A stretch of 64,000 nucleotides of DNA from Notamacropus eugenii (GCF_028372415.1 NC_092875.1:53848271-53912270); one strand, 5' to 3'. Positions 34,871 to 47,363 are shown, numbered from the stretch's first letter. Notes: generated from the sequence alone by a model not told the origin. Translations and numbers: made by a program.

Positions 34871-36254
34871 CTCTACTAAACCCTATACTAAATGAAACGA
34901 GGTCCTTTTCACCTATAGGCCTGTCATCCTACAATTTTGTGAACCTAAGAATAAGATTTACAGATAGACAGAGACAGAGAGATGACAGATAGTTAGATAG
35001 ATACATAGATAGATAGATACAGAGAAATGAAAAATATCAAGTTATCTTGTATTACATATGGTGCTGGAGCTAGTTAACAGTTAAGTAGAGACTGTAGGAA
35101 ACAAGAAAGGAACCACTATACTTAGACATGGTTCCTTAGTTCCGCAGCACCTAAAAGTCATGATGACAACCTGGAATTTGGGAATGGATGAGGCAAGCCT
35201 TAAAAGGAGCCTGCAATAGGACAATATGGATGCAACAACAGCAGAGCCAAACAAACAAGGTTTGTTGGAACAAAGGTTAGGTTGCTGCTGACTGAGACTT
35301 TAGATTCTGGAAGCTGATACGGAGCTCAAAAGAATAAGTAAATAACTGGGAAAAAACCCAACAGGGAAAGAGAGAGCAGCATATTCTTGGTGAGTTGTGG
35401 CATGTAAATGGACAGAAATTGCAACAGAGGATCTAGGACTGGGAATGAAAAAGTGAATGTTCACCAGTCTGAATGGCACTCTCCCTTGTTTCTTGTGAGA
35501 AAGGGTACAGGCAGCAGGAGGGATTTGGGCTTGGTTTTATTTTATTTACATCTGTTTGACTTCGCAAATCATATCCTCTGAATTAAATTGATTCGTCTGT
35601 TTACCACTCCCTTTCTCACCTAACTTCTATTTTATATAGGTGGATGGAAGAAAGAGAGGAAGGAAAGAAGGAAGGAAAAAAGGAACGAGGAAAAGAACGA
35701 AAGAAAGCCTCTCTCTCCTTGCCTCTGCAGCCTGTGGTTGTTAATCTAATGAAAGGGAAACACCTCCTTTAAGGAGCTGAGACAAGCCACTTTACTTTTG
35801 ATTTCCCTGTAAGCCTTGTTTCTCCTGAGTTTCTGTATTGATTAAGTTCAAGGAAGGTGAACTCTTGTCCTGGATGGTGGCTGATATCTAAAGTACTTGG
35901 GGCTCTCAAGTCTCAGAAATTGCCAGAATTGCTTTTCTCTGTACATATTTCCCCATACAAGGATGATGAATGGCGTGTGCCTGTGTCCTTCTCCAACCTC
36001 GACTGACTTCACTAGCAGTCTACAAGGTGATGGTGGCGGCGGTAGTGATGGGGATGATGGCGGTTGTGTCATTTTTGCTAGATGGATCATGGAAACTTAC
36101 ATATTATTATTTCCTGATCTGCAGTTAATTTGAAAAGACCCCAGGACATAAACAAATAGGTAGCAGAGTAGCAATGACCAAATAGTTTGGCATTTGAATG
36201 GAAGGTAAGTTTTTAAAAATTATTTTCAGTTGGATGGGTGAAAGTTTTAAGGTG
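34871..36254. other. Gene-free stretch with GATA and GA-rich tracts
   Basis: GATA/GACA tetranucleotides at about 34962-35020; a GGAA/GAAA purine tract at 35645-35705; a GGTGGCGG-rich patch near 36028-36062. No gene recognised. Confidence 0.5.
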
Positions 36255-36327
36255 GTTTCCGTAGTGTAGTGGTTATCACGTTCGCCTCACACGCGAAAGG
36301 TCCCCGGTTCGAAACCGGGCGGAAACA
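36255..36327 (+). tRNA. tRNA-Val (CAC)
   Basis: 73-nt cloverleaf identical to the Val-AAC genes except at the first anticodon base: loop CTCACAC (anticodon CAC), decoding GTG. A and B boxes intact. The Pol III stop TTTT at 36329-36332 begins 2 nt after the gene. Flanks show no clear relation to the Val-AAC copies. Confidence 0.98.
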
Positions 36328-37017
36328 GTTTTAATGAATTAAATTTTCTTTGTTTAAGAGCAAGATCAGACACTTTCTACCCTGGAATAGGCAGAGGATT
36401 ATAGAAGACTCATTCTGGAGAGGTCTCTACCCTGATGGGTCACGGACATTATTCAATGACTATCTCGGGAAATATTTGGAGGTAGACAGTGCCATTGTTG
36501 CTAGATAGATCAAGGAAACATATTTTTATTTACTCATTGTTATAAGGGATGATTCACTGGATGGGGGAAACATACTTTTAGAACAATACCTTACAGGAAG
36601 AAGTTCCTGAGCGGAGTTTGGAATAGACATTATCTTCACCAGTAGCCTGGCCCGCAATGTAGGTGATGGACGAATGATTTTGGCCTAGAAACAGCTTTGG
36701 GTTTTCCCCACCAAGGCGAGAGAAAAGTGGCAAGCAAGAAAAAAATCTCACCTTACAATGTTAACTAATACGGGAAAACTGGAAGGACAATTAGAAACCC
36801 TCAAGTGAAAGCATTTTTCCCTTGGTATAGATTTTGAGCAAATGCTTAAGATCAAATTTTGAAATCCGATCAAAGCTAGAACAAATCATGTCTCCAGAGA
36901 AACTGGAATGAAGCATATTACCTCCTGACTGAGAAGTGATGGACTCAAGGTGAACATATGTACGTGTGTATCGTCAAATGAAAATTATATGTCATTAATT
37001 TTGCTGAACATTTTTCT
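36328..37017. other. Gene-free stretch
   Basis: At 36540-36595 a 'gttataagggatgattcact' block resembles 37036-37085, pointing to two L1-like 3' UTR pieces. Confidence 0.4.
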
Positions 37018-37275
37018 CCATATTTTTTTTTTATTGTTACAAGGGATGATTCAATGGATAGAGGAAAGACACCTTTAGAAATCAGGTTTCTGAAAAACAA
37101 GTAATGGCAAGTAAAAAATTTTAAATAAAAAAAGGGGCAAAGGAACCAGAAACAAAAGAGGGTGCTTTTGTTCCTCTCTAAAAAAAAGCTGTTATATGGG
37201 ATGGCTCTGGGGAGAAAGAGAGGGAGAGATACCTGATATACCAGGGTGATGTAAGAAATGGAAAGCAATAAAAAA
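37018..37275 (+). mobile_element. L1-like 3' UTR fragment
   Basis: 'gttacaagggatgattcaat', 'ggggagaaagagagggagag', 'agggtgatgtaagaaatgga', then AATAAAAAAAA: the order of an L1 3' end. Confidence 0.55.
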
Positions 37276-38773
37276 AATTTTTAAGAGGATGAGGCAATTG
37301 AGAAATTGTTACAGAATACCTTGAAATAGTAATTACAAGCATGAGGAGTTCAGAGGAACATGGGAAGGTCGGTATGAACTGATATAGAGTGAAATCAGCT
37401 GTAGAAGTCATAACGGCCAAAAAAAATGTAAGTGAGAAATCACTAAAAGGAAGCCAAATTCTGAATAATCCTGGAAAACCAGTTGTCCTGAAGAGTAGAC
37501 GGGGATGTATTCCTCCTTCCTTTTGCAAAGAGGCAAGTAGACAGAATAGAAAATATATCATCAGACCTAGACACTGTGATAGCAGTTTTGGCACATGTGT
37601 GTGCATACATAGATACATACAGAAACACACATATGTATTCATATGGGAGTGTGTAAGTGTAGGGTCCTCCTCTGAGATCATTCTCCCCAAATCCAGTTCA
37701 AACTGGCAGAGAGGGTCCCCAGAGGACTTATGACTATTTCTCTGCTCAAGGATCTTAGAGTAAGCTTGAGGAGCCGTGGTCTCCGGTACTTTATCTCCAA
37801 AGCATCAACATTTCCATCAGTAGTGTTGGCCCTTTCGGAGGAAGCAAGGTCTATCATAAGACTTGTTCATTAAACTATGAGGCAAGTCAGTGAGAGCTGG
37901 AAAGAAATGCCTTTCAACCTGTCTCACAAACACCCTCCTACCTGCTTCATTATCCAAGGATGGGAGGAGATGTGCCAGGAAAGGCTTTTTATCAGCTCCT
38001 TCCCCCCATGTTCACTGAAGATCTGAACACATACAGTAAAATACACTGTTTGAGTTTTCTCAATATCAACACGTGCTATGATATTAGACTCGCCTTTATA
38101 AAAGTAATATTAAAACTTTTTTTCTCTTGTTGCACTGATATAGGAATCTGTTGAGGTAAACTATGGAAAGCACATTGCAAGCATATGACTCAGCGATTAT
38201 TATCCTTACTTATGATATTATCTCTACTCAGCACTAACTTTTCCATGGAGAGTCATTTGAGACAGAGTGGGAAGCCAGTTGTCACCCCTGCAATTAGGAA
38301 TGGTTGGATAGAGGCAAAGTGCTGGCTCACAATCCCGGAGAAGAGATAGAATTTGAAACGTAGGGAGAAAGAAGGGCTGGCAAACTCCACGCAAGATTTG
38401 GTAGCCTCTTGGCATGCAGCCGAGGGTCTAAATCCCGAAATCTTTCCGGTGCAAGTCAACTGTTCCCAATTTTCCTGCAGTGTGGGCAAGTGTCCAAAAT
38501 TGGTGGACTTTGAGGAGTAAAAGCGTCCACTCTGTTTAATCAGCTGATTACACGTTTACCAGTCTTCTTTGAGCGGGTGCCTATCACCTGTTCTTTATGA
38601 AGTCAGGCGGGCTGTGGAAATTGTTTGTGTATGGCCTAACAACTAAGAATGTCTCGATTCATCTGCAGACGGAAAGAATGAAAAATGGAAGTGAAAGGAA
38701 TGGGAAACTGGCTCATTTAGATTTAATTGGATGAAATGGAAGCCGGCTCCGCCAGCACCTGATCTGGTGGCGT
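37276..38773. other. Gene-free stretch
   Basis: Includes overlapping open frames up to 170 codons on the minus strand at 37178-37690. They overlap the L1 fragment, lack recognisable domains and look like chance. No gene supported. Confidence 0.45.
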
Positions 38774-38845
38774 GCCGTGATCGTATAGTGGTTAGTACTC
38801 TGCGTTGTGGCCGCAGCAACCTCGGTTCGAATCCGAGTCACGGCA
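38774..38845 (+). tRNA. tRNA-His (GTG)
   Basis: 72-nt cloverleaf: acceptor GCCGTGA/TCACGGC, anticodon loop TTGTGGC (GTG), T arm CTCGG-TTCGAAT-CCGAG, discriminator A. The extra G at -1 is added after transcription in eukaryotes; the genomic -1 base here is T. A and B boxes intact. Stop TTTT at 38850-38853. This is the intact relative of the pseudogene at 7483. Confidence 0.98.
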
Positions 38846-40194
38846 GTTCTTTTCCGTGACTCCTTCCAAAACACTTGTTTTTCCTCCCTGCGATTTTCCA
38901 CTCATATTTGAAAGTCAGGATAATGATCCATCGCGTTGTCTGCTTGGTAGCTGTCTTTCTCCAACTTCTCATTTTCCCCATCGCTCTCCTAGCCTCGTTC
39001 CTAGCTAGCTGATGACATCAGGAACTAAGGATGGTCTGTGCATCCTGAGTCAAACTCCAGTGGACGTTTTGGAATTCAAGGCTTCACTCACCAATCAGTA
39101 CCAAGGCTGAAGGAATCTTGCAGGAAGATGAGGTTTGGGTTTTTTGCTTGTTTGTTTGTTTGCGTTTAACTAATAAGGAAGTGCTTTATCTGACCTCACA
39201 ACTCGGGTGAAAGCGGTTTTTAGAAAACTGGTACTCAGCAAGATGATACAAAGCCAAGCTCATTATGCAAAGCAGCAAGCAGGAAAAACACAAGTATATA
39301 CTCACACCATGGGAATATAAGCAGAAATTTGTGCCCACCTGCAGGCCATTCACCATAGCCTGAGGAGGAGCGAGATGTGTTGGATCAAAGTTGGGGTTCA
39401 GGTGGCAAAATTACATACGACAAGAATAGGTTTGGTTGAGAAGAGGTAACTGTTGCCAGATGGGGGAAGGGACATTCCCAATCAGACCCAGATGTGGTGG
39501 AAAAGTTCTTTAGATCGTCTATCTGTACAAGGCTTAAGTGGTGAAGTCAGGGTAGGGGGAAGTTTCTTTATCAGGACCGTGGTGGGAGTATCTAGCTTAA
39601 CTATTTTAGCAGAAAAATTGAAGACCTCTGCAGCAGGTCAAGAATTCATCCAATCAGAAGCCGCAAGCATTATCTCTCTGACACAGAATTAGCAAAGGGA
39701 AATTACAAACCGTCTCTCTTTGCATGCATGTTTTATGAGCCCAAGTGACTCCATATTGGAACCCTATCATTATGAACATAACATCACACTATGTAAAGTT
39801 TACAATGATCACAACAAACTTCCTGGAGCATGGTGCCTCAAAAGTTCCAAATAGTGAAGCCAGTTAAGAAAAAATGAATCATTTTAAAAATAATTTTGAA
39901 TTCATTCATGAATTCATCTAGTTCATACTCCCAATCTCTCAGGGAGTTGGAATTAGAGTTGAGCCTTTAAAAGAGGGAATTTCCCCTTGATCTAGATGTT
40001 TACAAAGTACCCACGCTATTTGCTGATGGTTACATGACTAGGAAAAGTAGACCATTTCAACTTGAAGGATCTCTCAATTGGAAGCTACTGGTGCTTGATT
40101 GTTGGATTTGTCAATCTTGTCGAAAGTCTGCATATTGGTTCCTTAATCAGGAGAGAATATTAATTCCTTTAGAAGAATGTTTGAGAAATTCATG
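38846..40194. other. Gene-free stretch
   Basis: Part of it (39140-39860) has LTR-like composition, but no ends could be fixed. Nothing else recognised. Confidence 0.35.
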
Positions 40195-40800
40195 ACAAGA
40201 TTTTTAAATAATAAATTTTATTGATAGTTTTTATTTTAACCTAGCCTAAATGTCCTCTTATATCCCTCCGTCTCCCCCTCACAAAACAAAAACTTTGAAA
40301 AAAGGATAAAAAGAGAAAAGAAAATCAGCAAAACTGATTAATAATTAAGAAATCTGACAGTGTAAGCAATATTCCACACCTATTCTCTCTCTCCACCATG
40401 CCCTACCCTGCCCCCTATCTCTGCAAAGTAGCCACGGGTGGTCTTCTTATATCTCTTCTTTGGTGCCAAGCTTTATCTTGTTTGGTCATTCTGTGCTTAT
40501 TCTTCCATTTTCCTTGTTTAAGTAGATTAAGTTTTAAAGGAGATGGATTGGAGATCCATAGGTAGGGTTCACTGGAGAGGTCCTGGACTCATAAGATTTC
40601 CTCCTTCTTGTCCTTCTCACGTGCACCAGAGTTCCAGATTCCTGTCAAAGCACATACTCCCTAAGAGAAGATGAAAATTCCTCTCCTCTTACCACCTACC
40701 CTCTAATTCCCTTGTCAACCCCTCCCTCTTATATGCACTGAGGACTATGGACATTTATTGTAAAATAAGTCATTTTGCTTTTCACAAAATAAACACCCAA
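40195..40800. repeat. Unassigned interspersed repeat 'A', copy 2
   Basis: Pairs with 7790-8410 in the same orientation; shared blocks are described there. This copy is slightly shorter. Confidence 0.65.
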
Positions 40801-43123
40801 GGGTTATGAATCCTTCCTCAAGCTCTCCCTGTGCAAATAGTGCATATGTGATGTGGGGAAGATATAATATTTAGCTGAGAGACTCTCTCTTTCCTCGGTG
40901 AACCTTACGATTCCCTTGCCAATGAAGACATACATAAATGGAGTAACTAAAACATGAAATATTATAGGATGAGTGAATTAGAAAGGTAAAAAGTCAAGTG
41001 TATCATGAGGTCTGAGACAGAGCTAATGGAGTGGGCACCTTGGAGAAGGTACTTTTAGCCTTGGGCTGTCATGTGTGACAGTGCAGGAAAACAAGGTGAG
41101 GAATCATAATTCAAGCCTGGAAGTCTGCATGAGCAAAAACGGGCCTGTGGCAAAAATGAATGGTGTGTTGCTGTCAAGGGATGAATAATTTGGACCAAAG
41201 CCTAGAGTACAAAGAGGGCAAGCAACGTGAGTGATGGGAGATATAAGCTCCTTCCACTTCATGGATTCAAGGACCCAAATTTCAGTTAACTCCAGAGTAT
41301 GGGAACCAACTGTGCCACACAAACCCTTTAATGAATTAAAATCACAACCCACTCCCTCACCTTCTTTCTTTATTGTAGTCCCATCTTCATGAAAGAACAC
41401 CTTACAGGGAACAAGGCCATATTTAGGACTATTTCTTAGATATGAGTCCAGTCAAGTTGCCCATTCATGTCAGGGAATTCCATAGGATTCAATTACCTCT
41501 TCTATGCAGATCAGCCCCAAGTGGCAGAGAGCATTCCCTTCTACAACCATCTCTTGAGATTTGTTCTCCTGTCAAAATCCCAGGTTTGCTACTCTCTTCT
41601 CCTTGTGTCTCACTATTGATCCTCAATGACTACATTCCCTTTGACTCTTCTCCTACATTTTCTTGCTGTCAATCCATCACAGGAGCTGTTGCTTCCCTGG
41701 GTTGCAGGGGTTGGGGTTGGGGTTCATGTCACATAGGCAAAACCATTCTCTATGGTCAATGTTCTTGAAAACAAATAGTACTGTTAGCTGTTTTTTGTGT
41801 CTAGTTAAATATATTTTTTAGGCAGTTCAAGGAGGATAGGCCCCAGTGGAGTCCAATTTTCCTCACAGAAAGCTTCTCTGAACAGTTTTGAGTCAGAATG
41901 TAAGGGTCTGAAGGGACCTTAGAAGGCATCTAGTCCATCTCCCTCAGTTTGCAGGAAAGAATACTAAGAGACAAAAGAGCCTGCTTATATTAATATAATT
42001 AGAGTCAGGGGCAGGATTTGAAGGTAAGTTTTCTAGTATTGGAGCCAGCATTCTTTCTACTATACCCCATGGCCTCTAAGGACCATGCCTTTTCCTTAAT
42101 GTCTGGGTTAAAGGAGTCACAAAGACTGGAAACAAAGGCATCTTAGATGATTAGTCAAGAGTACAAAAATGGAGCTTTATGCATCACAGAACTGGCTCAG
42201 AAAATCTCAAGGAGGTGGTAAGGGTTCTTGCCATTCTTATTAGCAGCCTTCCACTAGATCTTGCCAAAGCAAGAGTTTAAGTGAGAATAAACCTAGGTGA
42301 GGGCCCAAAAGACATCTTGGACCAACTTACCTGCTATCAATCAGGGAAATGAGAAGACCTCAGGGAAGGGCAGGGCAGCAAGCAGAGGAGCAGACCCAGA
42401 AAGAGAAAGGGGACAGTAGTGCAGGGGGAAGGGACTGGAAACAGAAAAGAGAACAGATCCCTTCTTATTCTCTGTCACTATTGAAATCATGACAAAGAGC
42501 TCTGGAACTCCATATCCTTGATTGTCCTCATAGGACATTGTTTGATACATCTTAAATGTATCAAATGTATCATCTTCAGAGGGAACCAGCTAAGCCTCAG
42601 GAGAGGAATCAGTTGGATACTAGGTTAGTTCCAGTCATGTGTGAAGGACTCAGCAGAGGTGGTGACTGAAAGGGTAGGGAAGAATAAGATTTATGAAAAG
42701 ACAACATAGAGAGAAAGGAACGTGAAGGTCATTCCTACTGCAATCACTCAGTCCACAGTTCTAGGTTCTGATGACTGCACTTTGTAGCTGATTTCTCTTT
42801 TTCTGCCTAGAGCGAGCTGGGTAGCCCATTAAAATTTTGGAAAGTTCTAATTGTTGTAATGTTTCACTTTCCATCAAACCTGATTTTGCCTCTTTGATAT
42901 TTCCATCCATTACTTCTGGTTCATTTCATCCTTTGGAACCTTCCAGAACAAATTCCAAAAGTTTTCTGCATGACTGTTTTTCAGAGAGTGGAAGTCAGCT
43001 ATTATATTTTCTTCAAGACACCTCTTTCTTATGTTCAGTTCCTAGAAATGATCCTCATATAGAATGAAGTTGAAGTTATTCTATTTTGGACATTTTGGTT
43101 CCTTGCAGTTCACTCACTTGATA
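40801..43123. other. Gene-free stretch with SINE remnant
   Basis: 41890-42075 holds 'gggaccttagaaggcatcta' and 'gtccatctccctcagtttgc', typical of an old MIR-like SINE. No coding gene recognised in the rest. Confidence 0.4.
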
Positions 43124-43131
43124 TTGTAGGC

Positions 43132-43310
43132 CAGGGGTGAGACACCTGAAGCCTCAAGGCCACATGTGGCCTTCCAGGTCCCTGGGTGTGGCCCTTTGAG
43201 TCCAAGTTTTACGGAAAAAATCCTTTTATCAAGGTCATTTAGTCTGTGAAGTTTGTATTCAGTCAAAGTGGGCCATCTGTGGCCTGCAGGCCAGAGGTTC
43301 CCCACCTTTG
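43132..43310. mobile_element. hAT-type non-autonomous DNA transposon (MITE)
   Basis: 179 bp with imperfect terminal inverted repeats: CAGGGGTGAGACACCTGAAG at the left against CAAAGGTGGGGAACCTCTGG read in from the right. Inner arms ('ggccacatgtggcc', 'ccatctgtggcc') also pair. An 8-bp target duplication, TTGTAGGC at 43124-43131 and GTTTAGGC at 43311-43318, matches at 6 of 8. 8-bp duplications and CAGGGGT-type ends are hAT traits; it resembles OposCharlie-like elements from memory. Confidence 0.82.
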
Positions 43311-43394
43311 GTTTAGGCATATCAACTCTCACCTTCACTAGCCAAGTCCACAGTGCATTTCATGGTTCAGGAAGGCAGATGGGTATTCTAATTC

Positions 43395-43414
43395 TTTTTT
43401 TTTTTTTTTTTTTG
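43395..43414. repeat. Poly-T run
   Basis: About 19 T. It could be the poly-A end of a minus-strand insertion, but no element body was identified. Confidence 0.8.
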
Positions 43415-43671
43415 CTCTATGCAGAACTCCTCCCTGCTCAGTCCACATCTGGAATACTATATCAGCTTTGAGCCATATTTAAGCAAAGGTAGGGGGACAT
43501 AAGATAAGCTGGAATATGTCAGGAAGATGTAATCAGGATGTGGAAAGGCATACAATTCATTCTGTGTGAAGAGCAGTTGAAACAACTGGAAATCTTTCCC
43601 GTGGGGAGGAAAAGGCTTAAGAGGAATATGAGAGCTGTCTCCCATGAAGATCTGTCATGTAGAAGATTAAA

Positions 43672-43676
<5 letters not shown>

Positions 43677-43754
<78 letters not shown>
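43677..43754. repeat. (TC)n microsatellite
   Basis: About 78 bp of TC inside the CR1-like sequence. The inverted partner near 45175-45190 has only a short GA/GAAA tract. Confidence 0.97.
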
Positions 43755-43757
<3 letters not shown>

Positions 43758-43825
43758 GTCTCTTTGCTCTAGAAGACAGAATCAAGAGCAATTGGTGAAA
43801 TTATAATGGAGGCATTTAGATTGTA

Positions 43826-43925
43826 AGCTCCCTGAGGTCAGGGACAGTCTTTTTGCTAATTATATCCCCAGTGCTTAGTATGGTACCCAGCACATAGTAG
43901 GCATTTAATAAATTTATTGGATTAG
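43826..43925 (+). mobile_element. L2/MIR-type 3' tail
   Basis: 'gattgtaagctccctgaggt', 'ccagtgcttagtatggtacc', 'cacatagtaggcatttaata': the common L2-type 3' end. Confidence 0.7.
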
Positions 43926-44283
43926 ATTAGGGGCAAACAAACTTAAAGAGAGGGAAAATGTCCTAAAAAGTAGAACTACCCAAATGAACTGCCTCAGGGA
44001 GATTATGGTCCTTTCCCTGTTCCACACCATGACTAAAGGGCCTCCAACAAAGGCTGCATGAACGTTACTTTCATGAGATACGTTGCAGATGGGAAAATTT
44101 TTCAGGAAGGGTTGGGTTAGATGGTGTCTAAGGATGACTCTAACTTTGAAGTTCTTTGATCTGCAGCCATACAAGTTATTTACAACTTCACAAGGACCTT
44201 CACTAGGTCTTTAGTTTAAAGGAAGGTCCTGAGACCAAAGGAGAGAAACGTTATTTTTCTACTTCCCAGCTTAATGGCTAGGG

Positions 44284-44525
44284 CAGCTAAGGAGATGAAA
44301 TGGATAGCATGGTGAGCCTGGAGTCAGGAAGACCTGAGTTCAAATTTCTACCTCAGACACTTACTAGCTGTGTGACCCTGGGCAAGTCACTTAAGCCTGT
44401 TTGCCTCAGTTTCCTCATCTGTAAAATGAGCTGGAGAAGGAAATGGCCATGCACAACAAAGTCTTTGCCAGGAAAACCCTAAACAGATTCATAAAGAATT
44501 TGACACAATGGAAAAACAACAACAG
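44284..44525 (+). mobile_element. tRNA-derived SINE, near full length
   Basis: Head 'ggcagctaagg', 'gatagcatggtgagcctgga', 'gtcaggaagacctgagttca'; middle 'gtgaccctgggcaagtcact', 'cagtttcctcatctgtaaaa'; end 'ggagaaggaaatggcc', 'gacacaatggaaaaacaaca'. This is the commonest marsupial SINE layout as I remember it. Confidence 0.82.
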
Positions 44526-45044
44526 CTCAATGGCTAAGATCATTGGGAGCCCATTCACTGGGAAGTGGATAGATTTCTGGCTGAACTGGGATTTGGAGAG
44601 ATTCTCCAGGCCCAACAAAAGCTAAAGGCCTTTTTTCTTATGTGGAAGTGATAGACCCTACTTAAAAACTTACCCAAGGCAGAAAGAGAAAGCAGCTGTT
44701 TGGGTCCTGGGAAAGCATGCAGAAGTTTGTTCCTTCTTTTAAAGTCCTGCTTCCAAGAGGAGTCAAGAGGCTGCTGATTGGGGCAGGACTCTGGCGGAAT
44801 CATTTGGAGACTTTCTGAGCCTGCTCTCTGATGAAGATAAGGCTCCCTTGTGCCTTGTGATGGGTTTGAGGGTGAATCCTCTAAAATGTCTCCGTTTCCA
44901 GTCTTTGTGAATATTTCACCGAAACTTTTGAATAAAAGCCTTAATCTGGGGAGGCAGTGGGATACAAAGGAAAGAGCACTAGTTGTGGCATCAGAAAAGC
45001 TGTGTTCAGATCCTGCTCTGACATCAACTAGCTGTTATGTACAT
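44526..45044. other. Gene-free stretch with MIR-like SINE
   Basis: 44945-45044 carries 'gaggcagtgggatacaaagg', 'aaagagcactagttg', 'tgttcagatcctgctctgac' (MIR-like head). Nothing else recognised. Confidence 0.5.
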
Positions 45045-45335
45045 ATTATAATTAATAAAAAGACTGTCCCTGACCTCAGGGAGCTTACAATCTAATTGCT
45101 GCCTTTGTAATTTCACCCATTACTCTTGGTTCTTCTGTCTTCTACAGCAAAAAGAAAAAAGAAAAGAAAAGAAAAAGAGAGAGAGAGAGAATGAATTTTA
45201 ATCTTCTACATGAGAGTTCTTCATAGGAGACAGCTCTTCTGTTCCAAGCCTCTTCTTCTCCGGGGGAAAGATGTCCACTTGTTTTAACTTATCCTCACAC
45301 AGAATGAATTGTGTCTTTTCACATTCTGATTACGT
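45045..45335 (-). repeat. Inverted copy of the CR1 + L2-tail composite
   Basis: Its reverse complement follows 43525-43865 in order: 'cattctgtgtga', 'acatctttccc', 'gagctgtctcc', 'catgtagaagatta', a TC-like tract, 'agaagacagaa', 'gtgaaatta', then 'tagattgtaagctccctgag'. The same junctions occur in both. Confidence 0.78.
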
Positions 45336-46094
45336 AACTAGGGACCACGTAGTATAAGGAAGTCCAGTTGTCCCTTAGGCTTCAGTTTCCTCATCTGGAA
45401 AATGAGCAGAGTGGGCTAATTATCCTCCAAGGTGCCCACCAGCTATCTGGTTCTGATCCCAAGGCATTTAGGAACACTTTCCTTGAGAAAGTTGTTCTCC
45501 TTTGGGGCCCATGTCCCTTGGGATCCCTAACAAACATCCCAATTAAAAAAAAAAAAACATTATCAAAGAAATCTAAACCAACACATTCACAGTGAAATTT
45601 TTGGGTTTTGTTTTTCCCTAGAGGGCAGTAGGGATTGGTTAGGTAGAATAATATCAGAAAAGCCATAGGAGAAGAAGAGGGGAGCCACCGTGGAGAAGAG
45701 AGTAGCAGGCCCCAAGCCTGACAAGAGTGTGGCTCACTCCACACTGCACCTGATGCTCTGCCTATTTTCAATGGTACAAGATGCCCTACCAGGTTAACCT
45801 CATAACCTCATCTAATCTCACCATCTTGCTGCTAACTCAAACATTGCCACATACTACTACTTCCCTTCACCTTCTTTCTCTTCAAGTTGGAGTGCTGGAG
45901 GGCAGAGGACCAAATTCCTCCCAATATCTTCCTCTACAGAGGGAAGAAACTGGACTTTTTGGTCCCTCCACTATATATACTGCTTCACCTGGTTTCAAGT
46001 CCAGGGAACAAGACGCAGGCCCCCTCCCTCCCCCTTCCTTCCCTGACTTTCTTGTCTCCTTTTGAGTGTTGTACCTTAACACCGCCCCCTCCCC
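45336..46094. other. Gene-free stretch
   Basis: No recognised gene. A frame of 126 codons on the minus strand (45391-45771) has no known domain. Confidence 0.4.
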
Positions 46095-46217
46095 GATTAG
46101 ATTGTAAGCTACTTGAGGGCAGGGATTCTCTCTCTCTTTTTTAAATTGTATCCCCAGAGTTTAGCACAGTGCTTGGCGCACGGTAGGCGCTTAATAAATA
46201 TTTATTGGATTGGATTA
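46095..46217 (+). mobile_element. L2/MIR-type 3' tail
   Basis: 'gattagattgtaagctactt', 'gagggcagggattctct', 'cacagtgcttggcgcacggt', 'aggcgcttaataaat': a well-kept L2-type 3' end. Confidence 0.75.
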
Positions 46218-46362
46218 GAGAGGGGAGAGTAGTGAAGCAGAAGCGTTCTGGTCTGCTCTGGCTCCCCGAGTGGTCCTTGGGCTCCGCCGAATTCTCCCCA
46301 GGCGGATAATTTTGTCAACTGCAGCTGGGTTGCCAGGGGCTTGAAGGCACATATCCGTGAAA

Positions 46363-46432
<70 letters not shown>
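46363..46432. repeat. (TAA)n microsatellite
   Basis: About 23 ATA/TAA units without a break. Confidence 0.97.
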
Positions 46433-46433
<1 letters not shown>

Positions 46434-46998
46434 GCCAGGTAATGACATCTTACCCCTAGAGTATTTTTTAAGGAAGATGAAGCAAGAATGATGCAGGGTG
46501 GAATGGGGAGAGGGATTTTGAGGCATTTGGGGGTTTCTGTGGCTTGTTCAGTTCTTCCGCTCTTGAAGGCGAGTTAAGTCCCTGAAGCCCAGCGGTGGAA
46601 GTATGTTCTATTGCTCATCAATCATACTGCTTATCCTTTCGTACCCCAGAGTTCGACCAGCATGGATTGATCCTTGCCCAGAAACAGATCCTGCACCTTT
46701 GCGGGCCGGAGGCGTTTTGTTTGTGCAGACTCCTGGACTTGGTATGTGGTCCCTTGTGTTCTTGAATTCCTACCTGGTCACGAGAGAACCAGGCGAAATT
46801 TACCTCCTCTGTTAAGACTTTCCCCAATATTCCATATCTCTAACGCCCTTCCTCTCGGGCCCGTACACAGCCCATAGCTATGAATCTCTCCAAAATACTC
46901 ATCCCGAAATATTTAAGTGACTTTGCTTGCATCTTCTTTTCCGAGGAGATTGTAAGGTCTATTGCGGGTAGGAGAGAAATCATGTTCACAACACTGTC
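46433..46998. other. Gene-free stretch
   Basis: Nothing recognised. Confidence 0.4.
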
Positions 46999-47020
46999 TA
47001 TCTGTCTGTCTGTCTGTCTG

Positions 47021-47093
<73 letters not shown>
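46999..47093. repeat. (TCTG)n then (TC)n microsatellite
   Basis: Five or six TCTG units pass into about 65 bp of TC. Confidence 0.97.
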
Positions 47094-47094
<1 letters not shown>

Positions 47095-47363
47095 TCTGGC
47101 TCTCTCTCACACACAGAGATTATTGAATTTTTACTAAGTCGTGATTAAGACTGAGCTAGTGAGAGCGTAAGTCTGAGTGAACGAAGGAAAAAAAAAGATA
47201 TTCCAAAGTGGAGGGAAAAAAAAGATATGTATCATACGGTTAGAACATGGTTGGGGTATTCAGAGTTTGATGTATACAATGTTGGGTAAGGGAGTGAAAG
47301 TCTTCTTCAGATACTTGCACAAGGAGATCTTACAGCTGCCTTTTGTGTATGAAGAAAAGAACT
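47094..47363. other. 3' flank of tRNA-Lys
   Basis: Nothing recognised besides the stop signal of the next gene. Confidence 0.4.

Larger units (their letters stand above)
43400..44165 (+). mobile_element. CR1/L3-like LINE 3' part, interrupted
   Basis: 'cacatctggaatactatatc' (43445) and 'gataagctggaatatgtcag' (43503) are CR1-class RT C-terminal blocks. Later 'gggttggg..agatggtgtct' and 'aactttgaagttctttgat' (44110-44160) give the 3' end. Between them lie a TC tract (43677-43754) and an L2-type tail (43826-43925). Confidence 0.65.

Noticed and set aside
37178-37690. 170-codon minus-strand frame as a gene
   Set aside because: Overlaps an L1-like 3' fragment, has no recognisable domain, and the opposite strand is open as well; probably chance.
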